64,000 nucleotides of DNA from Opitutales bacterium UBA5694 (GTDB taxonomy: Bacteria; Verrucomicrobiota; Verrucomicrobiia; Opitutales; Opitutaceae): the NCBI GenBank assembly GCA_002420185.1, contig DIHO01000011.1, forward strand, positions 1 through 64,000, given 5' to 3'. A model generated the notes under the pieces. It was not told where the DNA came from. It saw only the letters and a program-made list of their open reading frames with translations, and searched no databases. Of the stretch, positions 27,875-36,937 are shown piece by piece. The translations under genes and the position numbers were made by a program. Position 1 is the first letter of the stretch. Each line of letters starts with the position of its first letter.

Positions 27875-29278
27875 ATGGATTACCGGACTGAAAAAGACAC
27901 AATGGGATCAGTAAACGTCCCTGCAGAAAAATATTGGGGGGCCCAAACACAGCGCTCCATATTAAACTTTCCAATTGGCCGAGCCGCCTCGATGCCTATC
28001 GAGATTATTAAAGCCTTCGGAATTTTAAAGAAAGCAGCCGCCCAAGTCAACTGCTCTCTCGGAGCACTGTCGCCCGAAAAGGCTTCATTGATTAACAGAG
28101 CCTGCGACGAGATCATCGCAGGCAAGCTCAACGATCATTTCCCTCTCGTCGTCTGGCAAACAGGCTCTGGTACACAATCGAACATGAATTGTAATGAAGT
28201 CGTCGCCAACCGCTGTCATGTACTTGATGGTAATAAGCTCGGGAAAGGGCAACCAGTGATACACCCAAACGACGACGTCAATAAATCCCAGTCGTCCAAT
28301 GATACCTTTCCTACCGCAATGCACATCGCAGCATACGCAAAACTCGTCGAATTCACAATCCCCAAGATTGAAGGTCTAAAGGAATCTCTTCACGCAAAAT
28401 CCAAGGAGATGTGCAAAATCGTGAAGATAGGGCGTACCCACTGGATGGATGCTACACCATTGACTCTCGGTCAGGAATTTTCCGGCTATGTTTCTCAACT
28501 AGCATACGGACTCCGTTCCCTAAGAAGTACATTACCGCACCTTTCTGAACTCGCTCTTGGCGGAACTGCCGTAGGCACCGGACTAAATACTCCATCTGGC
28601 TATTCAGACAAAGTCGCCGAAGTGATCTCAGACTTCACTGGCCTACCTTTTGTCACTGCCCCCAATAAGTTCGAAGCCTTAGCTGCCCACGACGCAATTG
28701 TGGAATCGCATGCCGCACTCAAGCAGATCGCTGTCAGCCTCCACAAAATCGCCAATGACATACGCATGCTCGCATCCGGTCCCCGTTCTGGAATCGGCGA
28801 GATTTCCATCCCAGCCAACGAACCTGGCTCCTCGATCATGCCCGGCAAAGTCAATCCAACCCAAGTCGAAGCCATCACCATGGTCTGCGCTCAAGTAATA
28901 GGGAATGATGCGACCATAACCTTTGCAGGAGCAAGTGGACATTTCGAGCTCAATGTCTACAAACCCGTCATGATAAACGCCTTTCTGGAATCGGCCAATC
29001 TTATTGGTGGTGCCTGCCATGCGTTCAATCACCACTGCGTCGTCGGCATCGAACCAAACCACCCTCGCATTCAAGAGCATCTCCAGAATTCCCTCATGCT
29101 CGTGACTGCTCTAAATCCGCATATTGGATACGAAAATGCCACTAAGATTGCGAAGAAAGCCCATACAGAAAAAACGACCCTCAAAGAAGCCGCCATCGAA
29201 TTGGAACTAGTCACCGCCGAGGAATTCGACCAGTGGGTCGATCCCTCCAACATGATCGGTCACGAAACAAGTCAGTAG
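27875..29278 (+). CDS. fumC: Class II fumarate hydratase
   Basis: A 467-residue iron-independent fumarase (fumarate + water to malate) of the TCA cycle. Signatures are GSGTQSNMNCNEV, HPNDDVNKSQSSNDTFPTAM (substrate site), KIGRTHWMDATP with the catalytic His, and GSSIMPGKVNPTQ at about residues 319-331. Length and N-terminus (YRTEKDTMGSVNVPAEKYWGAQT) match the family exactly. A small DUF2249-like gene begins 3 bp after its stop, so the two are likely co-translated. Confidence 0.97.
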   Translation: MDYRTEKDTMGSVNVPAEKYWGAQTQRSILNFPIGRAASMPIEIIKAFGILKKAAAQVNCSLGALSPEKASLINRACDEIIAGKLNDHFPLVVWQTGSGTQSNMNCNEVVANRCHVLDGNKLGKGQPVIHPNDDVNKSQSSNDTFPTAMHIAAYAKLVEFTIPKIEGLKESLHAKSKEMCKIVKIGRTHWMDATPLTLGQEFSGYVSQLAYGLRSLRSTLPHLSELALGGTAVGTGLNTPSGYSDKVAEVISDFTGLPFVTAPNKFEALAAHDAIVESHAALKQIAVSLHKIANDIRMLASGPRSGIGEISIPANEPGSSIMPGKVNPTQVEAITMVCAQVIGNDATITFAGASGHFELNVYKPVMINAFLESANLIGGACHAFNHHCVVGIEPNHPRIQEHLQNSLMLVTALNPHIGYENATKIAKKAHTEKTTLKEAAIELELVTAEEFDQWVDPSNMIGHETSQ

Positions 29279-29281
29279 AGC

Positions 29282-29509
29282 ATGGACAATACTCTATCCA
29301 ATCCACTCGACCTCCGAGGGCTGACGCCAAGCGAAGCCAAGAACAGCCTAGAAAGTCGCTCCGCGACCGTCGAGCCAGGCGGTTCTTTTTGGGTCGTCTG
29401 CGACCATGATCCAATCGAGCTCGATCAGGACTTTATAGAACTCGGCTTCATCGCCCAGGCTTTCATATTTCCGCCAGAAGGCTACCGTATTCATCTAGGA
29501 CGTATTTAA
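29282..29509 (+). CDS. Small DUF2249/TusA-like protein
   Basis: A 75-residue protein starting LDLRGLTPSEAKNSL, with a central FWVVCDHDPIELDQDF and ending FPPEGYRIHLGRI. The pattern LDxRGLxPP...xDHDPxPL...GWxVxI is that of the DUF2249/TusA-like alpha-beta fold. The usual N-terminal CPxP cysteine of TusA is absent, so it is not a sulfur carrier of that type. It begins 3 bp after fumC. Function unknown; a role in redox or iron-linked metabolism is only suggested by its neighbours. Confidence 0.65.
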   Translation: MDNTLSNPLDLRGLTPSEAKNSLESRSATVEPGGSFWVVCDHDPIELDQDFIELGFIAQAFIFPPEGYRIHLGRI

Positions 29510-29567
29510 AATTAGAATTCTTTATCACCGTAACCAATTATTATATACAAAAGTAATTTAGCCGAAT

Positions 29568-30002
29568 ATGTATTTAAGCCAATCCTCAAAACAGAGCGTT
29601 ATGGCTGACACTCTCATAACCAAAAGCGGTAATTTTCTGGGAAACGGAACGCCCAGTAGCCTGAAAGCTTCATTGCAAGCAAGCTCCCGAGACCTCTCCA
29701 CTTCTGAGCAAATCCGAAGCCCGGACAACCCGCAATGGGTCAATTCCCTAGCCGCTGCTTTTCTAAATCATGGCAAAAATACTGCAAGTCTAGGAACCGA
29801 GGACTCTGGAGCCCTGGCTAAAAACGATTTCTTTAAAGCCAGATACATGTTGAGAACAATAAAGGATTTGGACCACAGAGGGCCGAGCCGCAATCTCGCC
29901 ATATCCTCACTCAGCCTGTCAGTGCTATCGCTGGACGAAGGCAAAATCGAAAAGGCAAACAAGACCCGCCACAAGCCCCCATTCTTAAACAAAGTGAAAT
30001 AA
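29568..30002 (+). CDS. Hypothetical protein (144 aa)
   Basis: A frame between the fumC pair and the iron-transport operon. The start could be ATG 29568 or the ATG at 29601 (MADTLITKSGNFLG). The product is polar, Ser/Lys/Asn-rich, with a helical C-terminal half (NDFFKARYMLRTIKDLDH). No signal, membrane segment or known motif is seen. It lies on the same strand as both neighbours, 100 bp before the FTR1-like gene. It may be real but I cannot support a function. Confidence 0.4.
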   Translation: MYLSQSSKQSVMADTLITKSGNFLGNGTPSSLKASLQASSRDLSTSEQIRSPDNPQWVNSLAAAFLNHGKNTASLGTEDSGALAKNDFFKARYMLRTIKDLDHRGPSRNLAISSLSLSVLSLDEGKIEKANKTRHKPPFLNKVK

Positions 30003-30101
30003 TCTATAAATCCGTCGCTGGTTTTAAACTTTGTGCCATTCTCATAACATACACCTCAAACAAATTAATTTAAGCAACATCCCATCCACGCACACACAAT
30101 C

Positions 30102-30974
30102 ATGAAAGAAACATCTAAAACTTTCTACGAAGCAGGTCTTTGCTATATTCGTTATTCGTTCACCATGGTGCTCTTAGGAGCGTTCATGTTTTCACCGCAT
30201 GCGGCTGTTCAAGCTTCCGGGGAGCCTGACATGAACCTCGTCGCCAATTTCAGCGAGCACCTCGGAACCTTCGAAACAGAACTCACCAAGATGTGTCTGG
30301 CGACCGACAGGATCGTCAAGGGCTACGCCAACGGCGAATCTATCGAAGATTCGTCCAAAGCTTGGGTAGACACGTGGGAATCTGTCGGCGTCCACGGAGT
30401 AATCGAAGTTAAAGCCCCTTACCTCTATCCTCCAGTCTGGATCGGCTTCTACGGCATGAAAGGCGTAGCCGATAAAAAGGGTTCAGCCGAAGAGATGTAC
30501 GCAATAGGAGAAAATACGAAAGCCGCCCTCTGGCAAGGCCTGGGCGGACTCCGAGTCCTTGCAGACGCCACAATTGGCGAAACCGAATCGCACCACGACC
30601 ATGGCCACGACGATCAACAACAAGACGCCAACTATGGCGGAGTCGATCCAGACGAAGAACCCATCGAAGCCATACTCGCCAACCTCGAAGCAGCAGTAGA
30701 CGCCTACGCCCACAACGAAGTAGAAAAGGCCAGCAAAATAGTCTATGTTACATACATGGAAATTTTTGAGCACCTCGAAGGCGACCTCATCGAGGCCGAC
30801 GCCGATCTCGTTACAACCATCGAGCTAGAATTCAACGCTGGCCTGCCGCTTATCTTTAAGAACGGAGGCTCAGTTGCAGACGCTAGGGCCAAATTAGCGG
30901 AAATGACCAAAAGTCTAAGCCAGGCCAAGAAATTCCTCTCTAAAATTCAATCCGAGCGATCTTCAGTATTTTAA
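30102..30974 (+). CDS. Secreted His-rich protein with FTR1-like periplasmic domain
   Basis: A 290-residue protein with a signal sequence (about residues 15-38, FTMVLLGAFMFSPHAAVQA). The last 100 residues resemble the extracytoplasmic helical domain of bacterial FTR1 iron permeases: paired repeats with IVYVTYMEIFEHLEGDL, then IELEFNAGLPLIF and a terminal helix. The REGLE permease domain of FTR1 is absent. Between the halves is a metal-binding-like HHDHGHDD (164-171) in an acidic linker. The gene ends 2 bp before an FbpA-type iron-binding protein gene and its ABC transporter, so a periplasmic iron-capture or handing-over role is likely. The domain call is by pattern, not by search. Confidence 0.65.
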   Translation: MKETSKTFYEAGLCYIRYSFTMVLLGAFMFSPHAAVQASGEPDMNLVANFSEHLGTFETELTKMCLATDRIVKGYANGESIEDSSKAWVDTWESVGVHGVIEVKAPYLYPPVWIGFYGMKGVADKKGSAEEMYAIGENTKAALWQGLGGLRVLADATIGETESHHDHGHDDQQQDANYGGVDPDEEPIEAILANLEAAVDAYAHNEVEKASKIVYVTYMEIFEHLEGDLIEADADLVTTIELEFNAGLPLIFKNGGSVADARAKLAEMTKSLSQAKKFLSKIQSERSSVF

Positions 30975-30976
30975 TA

Positions 30977-32011
30977 GTGGATCGCCGAACCTATTGTACA
31001 ACCCTAGCCGCCATCGGGGTACTAGGCGCTAAAAGACTCCTCGCCTCAAAAGCAAACAGTCCCCTCGCTGCCGAATCAGTAGAAAATCTTCCCAAAATTC
31101 AAGGAGCTATCACGCTCTATCTTGGTCGCGGTGAAGGAGGTCTCTACGAAGACATTCTCAAGGCCATCAAAGAACGCAATCCGGACCTGGAGCTGAAGAT
31201 TCGTCGTGGCCCGTCCTCCGCCTTGGCTAATACCATCGTCGCTGAAGCAGGGTCAGGCGTGCAACGAGCCGATCTCTTTTGGGCGATCGATAGCGGATCC
31301 ATCGGCCACGTACTCAATAATGCAGTAGCCAAACCCCTCCCATCTATTATTCGCGACATGTTGGAGCCCAAATTCCGTCGCGAAGCTTGGACTCCCATCT
31401 CTGGGCGTATCCGTACCCTTACTTTCAATACAGATCGTATTACACGCGAAGCCATACCCAAATCCATTCTCGATCTCCCCCATCGCGACCTAAAAATAGG
31501 TTGGGCACCCACTTACGCCGCATTCCAATCCTTCGTTACCGCCTTTCGCCTTCTCGAAGGCGAGAAGACTACCGAAGAATGGTTAAAAGCTATGCGCTCA
31601 AAAGCCCGAGCTTTGGCTGGCGAGTTAAACGTAGTTATGGCCGTAGCCAGCGGCGATCTTGATATAGGCCTAGCAAACCACTACTACACACTACGTTTAA
31701 AAAAGGGTCGACCAGAGGTACCGCTTGACCTCGCATTCACTAACAACGATGCCGGCTGCCTACTTAACGTATCTGGAGTAGTAATCCTGCAAAATAAACC
31801 CGAGACAGAACTCTTTCTTCGCCACCTGCTAACCAAAGAAGTGCAGAGCTACCTAGCCAGAGAAGCCTATGAAATCCCGCTCGTAATCGGAATTCAACCA
31901 CCGAAGGGATTACCAGAAATCGCTCGGGTCAATCCGCCCAAAGTCGACCTCGATAAACTCGCCGATCTAAAACCCACCCTTACCCTTCTGCGCAAAACTG
32001 AAGTATTATAA
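30977..32011 (+). CDS. Fe3+ ABC transporter substrate-binding protein (FbpA/FutA-like)
   Basis: A 344-residue periplasmic binding protein for ferric iron. It begins with a Tat-like leader (DRRTYCTTLAAIGVLGAK). The mature part has ITLYLGRGEGGLYEDIL at the start of lobe 1, DLFWAIDSGSIGHV, RIRTLTFNTDRI, and in lobe 2 GLANHYYTLRL, the tandem-Tyr motif that binds Fe(III) in FbpA. The start is GTG, 2 bp after the FTR1-like gene, so translation is probably coupled. Permease and ATPase follow. Iron rather than thiamine or spermidine is favoured by the YY motif and the FTR1-like neighbour. Confidence 0.88.
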   Translation: MDRRTYCTTLAAIGVLGAKRLLASKANSPLAAESVENLPKIQGAITLYLGRGEGGLYEDILKAIKERNPDLELKIRRGPSSALANTIVAEAGSGVQRADLFWAIDSGSIGHVLNNAVAKPLPSIIRDMLEPKFRREAWTPISGRIRTLTFNTDRITREAIPKSILDLPHRDLKIGWAPTYAAFQSFVTAFRLLEGEKTTEEWLKAMRSKARALAGELNVVMAVASGDLDIGLANHYYTLRLKKGRPEVPLDLAFTNNDAGCLLNVSGVVILQNKPETELFLRHLLTKEVQSYLAREAYEIPLVIGIQPPKGLPEIARVNPPKVDLDKLADLKPTLTLLRKTEVL

Positions 32012-32056
32012 AACCTAGATTCGCCAGACAGAGGATCGCATTTCACTCAACAAACC

Positions 32057-33589
32057 ATGCAACGATACTCATTCGCAAAACGCTGGCGGCTGCACGTGCC
32101 CATTGCTCCCATAGTTCTGCTCGCCCTCTCACCCATCGTTGTACTCATCGCTCTAGCGACACAAGAACCTTTAGAGTTCGGATCGCGAAATTGGCGAATC
32201 TTAGGCAACACCGTCGGTCTCACTGCTCTCACCGTCCTCGGAGCTGTCGCGATTGGCGCCCCTCTCGCCTTCGCCACGACCTGCCTGAAGCTACGCAGAG
32301 CAGGCTTAGTCTTGGCAATGCTTGTTTTCCCTCTAGCCGTGCCCAGCTATATTGGTGCCTTCGCCTACTTCGCAGCCACCGGCCCAGGCGGGGAGATCGA
32401 AAACCTCTTCGGAATCGCTCCGCCCGAAGTCCGCGGTCTCTTCGGTACCGCATGGGTTATGACCCTCTACACCTTTCCCTTCGTCGTGCTTTCAGTACGA
32501 GCCTCCCTGCTGCGGCTCGACGCAGGTCTCGTGGAATCCGGACGAACTCTCGGACTCACTCCCTTAGGAACCCTATCACACGTAATTTTTCCCCGTATAC
32601 GTGGAGGAATCGCTTCAGGGGCCCTGCTCGTAGCCCTCTACACCCTCTCCGACTTCGCAACTCCCGCCATCCTCGGCTTCGACACTTTCACCCGTGCCAT
32701 CTATGTTGAGTACAACGCTTTCGGACTTTCCAGAGCCGCATGGCTTTCTCTCCAGCTTTTGCTTCTCGTACTCGTCGTCCTCACCTTCGAATCACGAGCG
32801 AAAACCGTTCGAGAAAACCCAGGCCGCACCCTCCGCTGGAATCCACTTCCTGCTACAAAATTTTGTATCTTTATTTCAACTACATTAATATGGATCTCAT
32901 CTGTCGGACTCCCCTTCGTTTTGTTTTTCATCTGGATCAAGCGCGAAGGCGTTCGAAGTTTTGAACCCAGCATCCTCCTTCACTCGGTGGTTCCCGCAGG
33001 TCTCGCCGCGTTTTGTGCCGTGATCGTGGCCCTACCCCTAGCTCAAGCTGCTTCCTACGGAGGAAGGACCGAAAACTGGATGCTCCGCCTCACCTCGTTC
33101 GGCTTTGGCATACCTGGAATCGTCATGGGCACCGCACTCGTCTATGTCGGGCTGCACTTGCCCTGGATGTATCAGACGACCGCCATGCTAGTTCTCGGAT
33201 ACGTACTTCGCTTCTTGCCCCTTGCGACTGGATCCCTCCGAGAAGGCCTAGACCGCCTCGAGAATAGTCTTAGTGCTGCGGCTCGAAGCCTTGGAGCCTC
33301 GCCCTTCGAAACCTTTAGACGCGTAAAGCTCCCACTCATCATGCCGGCCGCCCTGAGCGGGGCCGCTCTGATCTTCTTAGAAGCCATGCGAGAGCTACCC
33401 CTAACCCTTCTTTTGCGACCTACCGGAATGGAAACACTCACCACGCGCCTCTGGCAAGTGTACGAAGCGGGTTACTTCGGCGACGCCGCCATCCCAGGAC
33501 TACTCCTAATATTCACCTCATTCATAGCTATGCTCCTCTTTATTCGCACAGAGCGATTGCTTCGGCTTGCACCAGAAGCCGAAACCTAG
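32057..33589 (+). CDS. Fe3+ ABC transporter permease (FbpB-like, fused double permease)
   Basis: A 510-residue inner-membrane protein made of two homologous six-helix halves, as in FbpB/SfuB. Both halves carry the EAA loop that contacts the ATPase: ESGRTLGLTPLGTLSHVIFP and AARSLGASPFETFRRVKLP. It begins 45 bp after the binding-protein gene. With the ATPase that follows it forms a complete importer. The gene is GC-richer than the flanking regions. Confidence 0.93.
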   Translation: MQRYSFAKRWRLHVPIAPIVLLALSPIVVLIALATQEPLEFGSRNWRILGNTVGLTALTVLGAVAIGAPLAFATTCLKLRRAGLVLAMLVFPLAVPSYIGAFAYFAATGPGGEIENLFGIAPPEVRGLFGTAWVMTLYTFPFVVLSVRASLLRLDAGLVESGRTLGLTPLGTLSHVIFPRIRGGIASGALLVALYTLSDFATPAILGFDTFTRAIYVEYNAFGLSRAAWLSLQLLLLVLVVLTFESRAKTVRENPGRTLRWNPLPATKFCIFISTTLIWISSVGLPFVLFFIWIKREGVRSFEPSILLHSVVPAGLAAFCAVIVALPLAQAASYGGRTENWMLRLTSFGFGIPGIVMGTALVYVGLHLPWMYQTTAMLVLGYVLRFLPLATGSLREGLDRLENSLSAAARSLGASPFETFRRVKLPLIMPAALSGAALIFLEAMRELPLTLLLRPTGMETLTTRLWQVYEAGYFGDAAIPGLLLIFTSFIAMLLFIRTERLLRLAPEAET

Positions 33590-33607
33590 AAAGCGTCCCC
33601 TACTCAC

Positions 33608-34657
33608 ATGCTCTCAATTGAAACTCTTAACATTCACTACGGAGATGTACATGTAGTGCGTAACTTGAACCTCCACATAGCCAAGGGAGAGATTCTCGCT
33701 CTGGTTGGTCCAACAGGCTGCGGCAAAAGCAGTGCTCTCCGAGCCATCGCGGGTCTCTTGGAACCGAGCAAAGGAGAAATACGTATCGACGGCCAAGCCA
33801 CAACCAATGACAATTTTGTCCCACCAGAGAAACGCAGTGCCGGAATGGTCTTCCAGGACTTCGCTCTCTTCCCTCACCTCAATGTCGAAGAAAACGTCGG
33901 CTTTAGAGTAAGCGAAAGCAGCCAAGTCGACCTATGGCTCTCCAATCTTGGCCTGAAAGCATTTCGCGAATCAATGCCTGAAACCCTCTCGGGAGGGCAA
34001 AAGCAGCGCGTCGCACTCGCCCGCTCCCTCGCTCACCAACCCAAACTCTTGCTGCTAGACGAACCCCTTTCCAACCTCGACGCTGCTTTAAAGATCGATC
34101 TACGCCTCCAAATTCGCCACGCCATCAAAAAAGCAGGTGTCACCGCAATATGGGTAACTCACGATCAAAACGAAGCCATGGCCATCGGCGACCGCGTTGC
34201 AGTCATGAGAGAGGGCCGTATCGTACAGGTAGATACACCTGAGAAATGCTATGAAGCTCCCAACAGTCGCTTCGTGGCCAAGTTTTTCGGCGATGGAAGT
34301 TTCCTCAAAGGCATAGCCAGCGAGACCGGTGCAGAAACCGCAATCGGCTTACACCCCTTTGTTCATACAAACGGGGCTTTCTTACCTTCTGCCAATTCTG
34401 TTTCTCAAGTTGAAGTTCTCATCCGCCCACACGATATTGACCTTATCGAAGAGACACCCGGCAACGCAACCGTGCAAACGCAAGCCTATGAAGGCGAAAC
34501 CCGGCACTATCTAGTGCAACTCGACTCCGGCGAAACCCTGGAAGCCCGCCTTAGCCACGAACACCGCATTCAGCCTGAAACTCGCGTCCGCGCCGTCGTC
34601 AAATCCCGACACCCGCTAGTCGCTTTTCATCTAAAAAAGAACCAGCCTTCAACCTGA
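33608..34657 (+). CDS. Fe3+ ABC transporter ATP-binding protein (FbpC-like)
   Basis: A 349-residue ATPase. Walker A is GPTGCGKSS (34-42), the signature LSGGQKQR starts at 127, Walker B is LLLLDE (147-152), followed by the D-loop SNLDA and switch His in WVTHDQNEAM. The C-terminal ~110 residues form a TOBE/OB-type regulatory domain (VEVLIRPHDIDLIEE, ETLEARLSHEHRI), usual in the iron and polyamine subgroup, where it can sense intracellular metal. It ends the operon. Confidence 0.94.
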   Translation: MLSIETLNIHYGDVHVVRNLNLHIAKGEILALVGPTGCGKSSALRAIAGLLEPSKGEIRIDGQATTNDNFVPPEKRSAGMVFQDFALFPHLNVEENVGFRVSESSQVDLWLSNLGLKAFRESMPETLSGGQKQRVALARSLAHQPKLLLLDEPLSNLDAALKIDLRLQIRHAIKKAGVTAIWVTHDQNEAMAIGDRVAVMREGRIVQVDTPEKCYEAPNSRFVAKFFGDGSFLKGIASETGAETAIGLHPFVHTNGAFLPSANSVSQVEVLIRPHDIDLIEETPGNATVQTQAYEGETRHYLVQLDSGETLEARLSHEHRIQPETRVRAVVKSRHPLVAFHLKKNQPST

Positions 34658-35138
34658 GAGATTTCCCTATAAGTTGTAATTTTATTTGGTTATGATTTTA
34701 ATCGGCGAGTAGGCCAGAATAAATCATTTTGGAACACACTATTTCCGTCAGATGATGGAAACGTGTCTTCTAATCCGATAGGTTAGCAGAAATGGAGAAC
34801 AGAATTGCCAGCAAAGGTATCGATTTATGGCTGTAAGGATTCTCTAATCCAAACTGCCATGTATTACATCGCGGGGATTAGACGTTCATTTACTTACTAT
34901 AATGACAACCGTGCCGACGAGATGAAGGCGTGAACGGTTGGATAATCTGTTCATCTGACATCTCAGAAAGAACCTTTTGCTATGGAAAAAACAGCTTGGT
35001 TGAATCGCCTTTTGTGTCCCTTATTCTTATTCAACCAGACCGAGAAAAGATAGTCTAAACAATGTGGGAGTCCTAGTCACGCCTAACTAAGATGTGTCCT
35101 CACTATACAAAGCAAATCTTTCCGCAGAGAATAGCTAA
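34658..35138. other. Intergenic region between convergent genes
   Basis: About 480 bp. Short plus-strand frames (one reading MYYIAGIRRSFTYYNDNRADEM at 34860) have no support. I see no terminator hairpin with a T-tract, RNA gene or repeat. Confidence 0.4.
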
Positions 35139-35684
35139 CTACACTCCCATCATCTCTGGGTTTTTTTGGCAGAACAAATCCAATATTTTAATAGATTCTT
35201 CAATCTCTTCATCGGTCATCTGCGTGCGAAGCTTCGCGAGCACGTCTTTGACACCATCTACACTTTTTGATGACGCATATAGAGCCCAAACAAATGCCAG
35301 AATTCTATGTCGGTCGGGATCTTTTCCCGCAAGATATATCTGTGAGAGGTAAAGAGCTGAAATACCGTCGCCTTTCTGAGCAGCCAAAGTTAACCAATGC
35401 CTAGCTCTCTTGATATCTCTTTCCACACCCCAACCATCTTGATAGATCAAACCTAGTGCGCGCATTGAATCTAAATCCCCTTTCCCTGCCGCAACGCGGT
35501 ACTTAGTTATGTCCGAAAGCGATGGTAGCTCTTCATGACTAGAATCAGCAGAGCAACATGAATCTTCCAACAATCGACACGATTCAGCAACTGAAGAATC
35601 AATCGAAGCGGAAATGCAGCAATTTTCACCGAGAGCATTGCAAGTAAAGCCTCCAACTAACGCAATTATCCAAGGTCCTTTCAT
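35139..35684 (-). CDS. Secreted Cys-rich Sel1-repeat protein
   Basis: A 181-residue protein with a signal-like N-terminus (GPWIIALVGGFTCNALG) followed by a Cys-rich stretch with two CC pairs (ENCCISAS, then CRLLEDSCCSADSS). The rest is helical with Sel1/TPR-like repeats: DLDSMRALGLIYQDGWGVERD and KGDGISALYLSQIYLAGKD, then a third degenerate one. Sel1 repeats mediate protein contacts. The Cys pairs suggest metal binding or disulfides. Another Cys-rich secreted gene lies 240 bp upstream on the same strand. Function unknown. Confidence 0.7.
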   Translation of the reverse strand: MKGPWIIALVGGFTCNALGENCCISASIDSSVAESCRLLEDSCCSADSSHEELPSLSDITKYRVAAGKGDLDSMRALGLIYQDGWGVERDIKRARHWLTLAAQKGDGISALYLSQIYLAGKDPDRHRILAFVWALYASSKSVDGVKDVLAKLRTQMTDEEIEESIKILDLFCQKNPEMMGV

Positions 35685-35924
35685 ACATTCAAATGCTCAA
35701 ACATCTAATAATCTAGTCAGCAAAACTATGTTAGACCTTACTCGTTGGACTTTTGATTCAAACTTTCTGTCGTGAACCTATAGGAACCTAAACTGGAAGA
35801 TAATTTACCTAATATACAAAACACGAGCACTCGGTGACATCTCTGAACGAAACATTGACATAACTCGCATCTTCTAAAACTCGTCTCATTCAGCCATATG
35901 GAAGTGGTAGAAGTCAGCTAGTGG

Positions 35925-36365
35925 CTACAATATTTTGTCGTTTTTCGCGTCCTCGTAATATCTGTCTGGGTCGCGATTCCAACGGCGAATAGCTGTACTT
36001 GACCAAAAATAAATCTTTTCACCGTTGTATTCAATACTAGGGCTGTTCGGGTTGACTATTCGGTCTTTGTAAACTGGGCAAAACCGTTGCTTTAAAAGCT
36101 TCACCTTGTCAACACCGAGTTCCTTTTGCTCATCTTCCGAAAACTTTTTTCGCAAACTCGGTGACGCTTTGATGTAGTAGGCTGCATTTTCCTCAAATCT
36201 TCTCACGCAATTTCCACAACAAAACGTTATCGTCTTACCCAATATAGCCACGCTCTCGTCGCGATCAAGCTCGTCGCCCAACATTAACGAACAAGTTTCT
36301 TCGCCTTTTAAGCCAGAAAATATGGTTAACATTAGGGGCAATGAGAGTAATAATCTAGTATTCAT
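35925..36365 (-). CDS. Secreted protein with two YHS/TRASH-like metal-binding domains
   Basis: A 146-residue protein; I chose ATG 36363-36365, giving a clean signal peptide (NTRLLLSLPLMLTIFSG). Two similar units follow: CSLMLGDELDRDESVAILGK then ITFCCGNCVRRFEENAAYYI, and CPVYKDRIVNPNSPSIEYNG then KIYFWSSTAIRRWNRDPDRY. Both match the YHS pattern CPV...V......YxGKxYxFCCxxCxxxFxxxPxxY; the first keeps CC--C, while the second has lost those cysteines. YHS domains bind copper, nickel or other metals. It starts beside the remains of an integrase gene. Confidence 0.75.
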   Translation of the reverse strand: MNTRLLLSLPLMLTIFSGLKGEETCSLMLGDELDRDESVAILGKTITFCCGNCVRRFEENAAYYIKASPSLRKKFSEDEQKELGVDKVKLLKQRFCPVYKDRIVNPNSPSIEYNGEKIYFWSSTAIRRWNRDPDRYYEDAKNDKIL

Positions 36366-36702
36366 ACCGAAATATCGGGACAACTCCCAAAATTCGCAAG
36401 AATTAATAGCAGTTTGTCGCTGTCTTTCCTACTAGCCTTTCCCTCCTTGCCCCATTTTGCACCTTCCAAAATCTTCAAAGCAGCGCTCGCATCAACGTTC
36501 TGGCTTGACGTCAAACGGGTATTGTCGACGCCGTGCTTGTTTCATGTCCTTGGATCCTTCTGATTTCAGCATTGGCTCTGGATTCCGACGTAAATTCTGG
36601 CCTCGATCTTTTGCCTGTCTTGGACAAAATTGGTGGAACATTCACAACCCACTTGCCATCTCTGTTTTTGCGGGCTTTAAGTGTGCCCTTCGTTGGTATC
36701 AC
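36362..36702 (-). pseudogene. N-terminal remnant of a tyrosine recombinase (integrase)
   Basis: On the minus strand a GTG-started frame (36702 to 36511) reads GTLKARKNRDGKWVVNVPP, then TGKRSRPEFTSESRANAEIR, an Arm-type DNA-binding domain as in many Verrucomicrobiota/Planctomycetes integrases. It stops at TGA 36511-36513, but the shifted frame continues as LTSSQNVDASAALKILEGAK down to 36362, matching the next part of such proteins. No core-binding or catalytic domain (R..HxxR..Y) follows; the YHS gene begins instead. So it is frameshifted and truncated. The assignment is by pattern. Confidence 0.6.
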
Positions 36703-36937
36703 TGCCCTGTCCTGCCCTTGAGACGGGGCCTATCGGGTTAAACTGGGATAAGATAAAGAAAAATGAAAAAATAAATAAATCCATATATATCATTAATAAA
36801 AAACAACTTATCAAATATTTGTAGAAAATAAAAACAATCGAAACAATGTCCTAATTTCATGGTCAATCGCAACTCACTAGATACAACTCAATGAAACGAC
36901 CGAAAACCCTCCTAAATTCTCAAGGTGACAAACCCAT

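Noticed and set aside
29558..29992. Two minus-strand frames opposite the 144-residue hypothetical gene
   Set aside because: The plus-strand frame is longer and follows the direction of both neighbours; the minus frames have no motifs.
36740..36860. AT-rich tract as a replication origin
   Set aside because: I saw no cluster of DnaA-box-like sequences and no dnaA/dnaN-type neighbours; it is more likely the promoter region of the MoxR-Bat operon.
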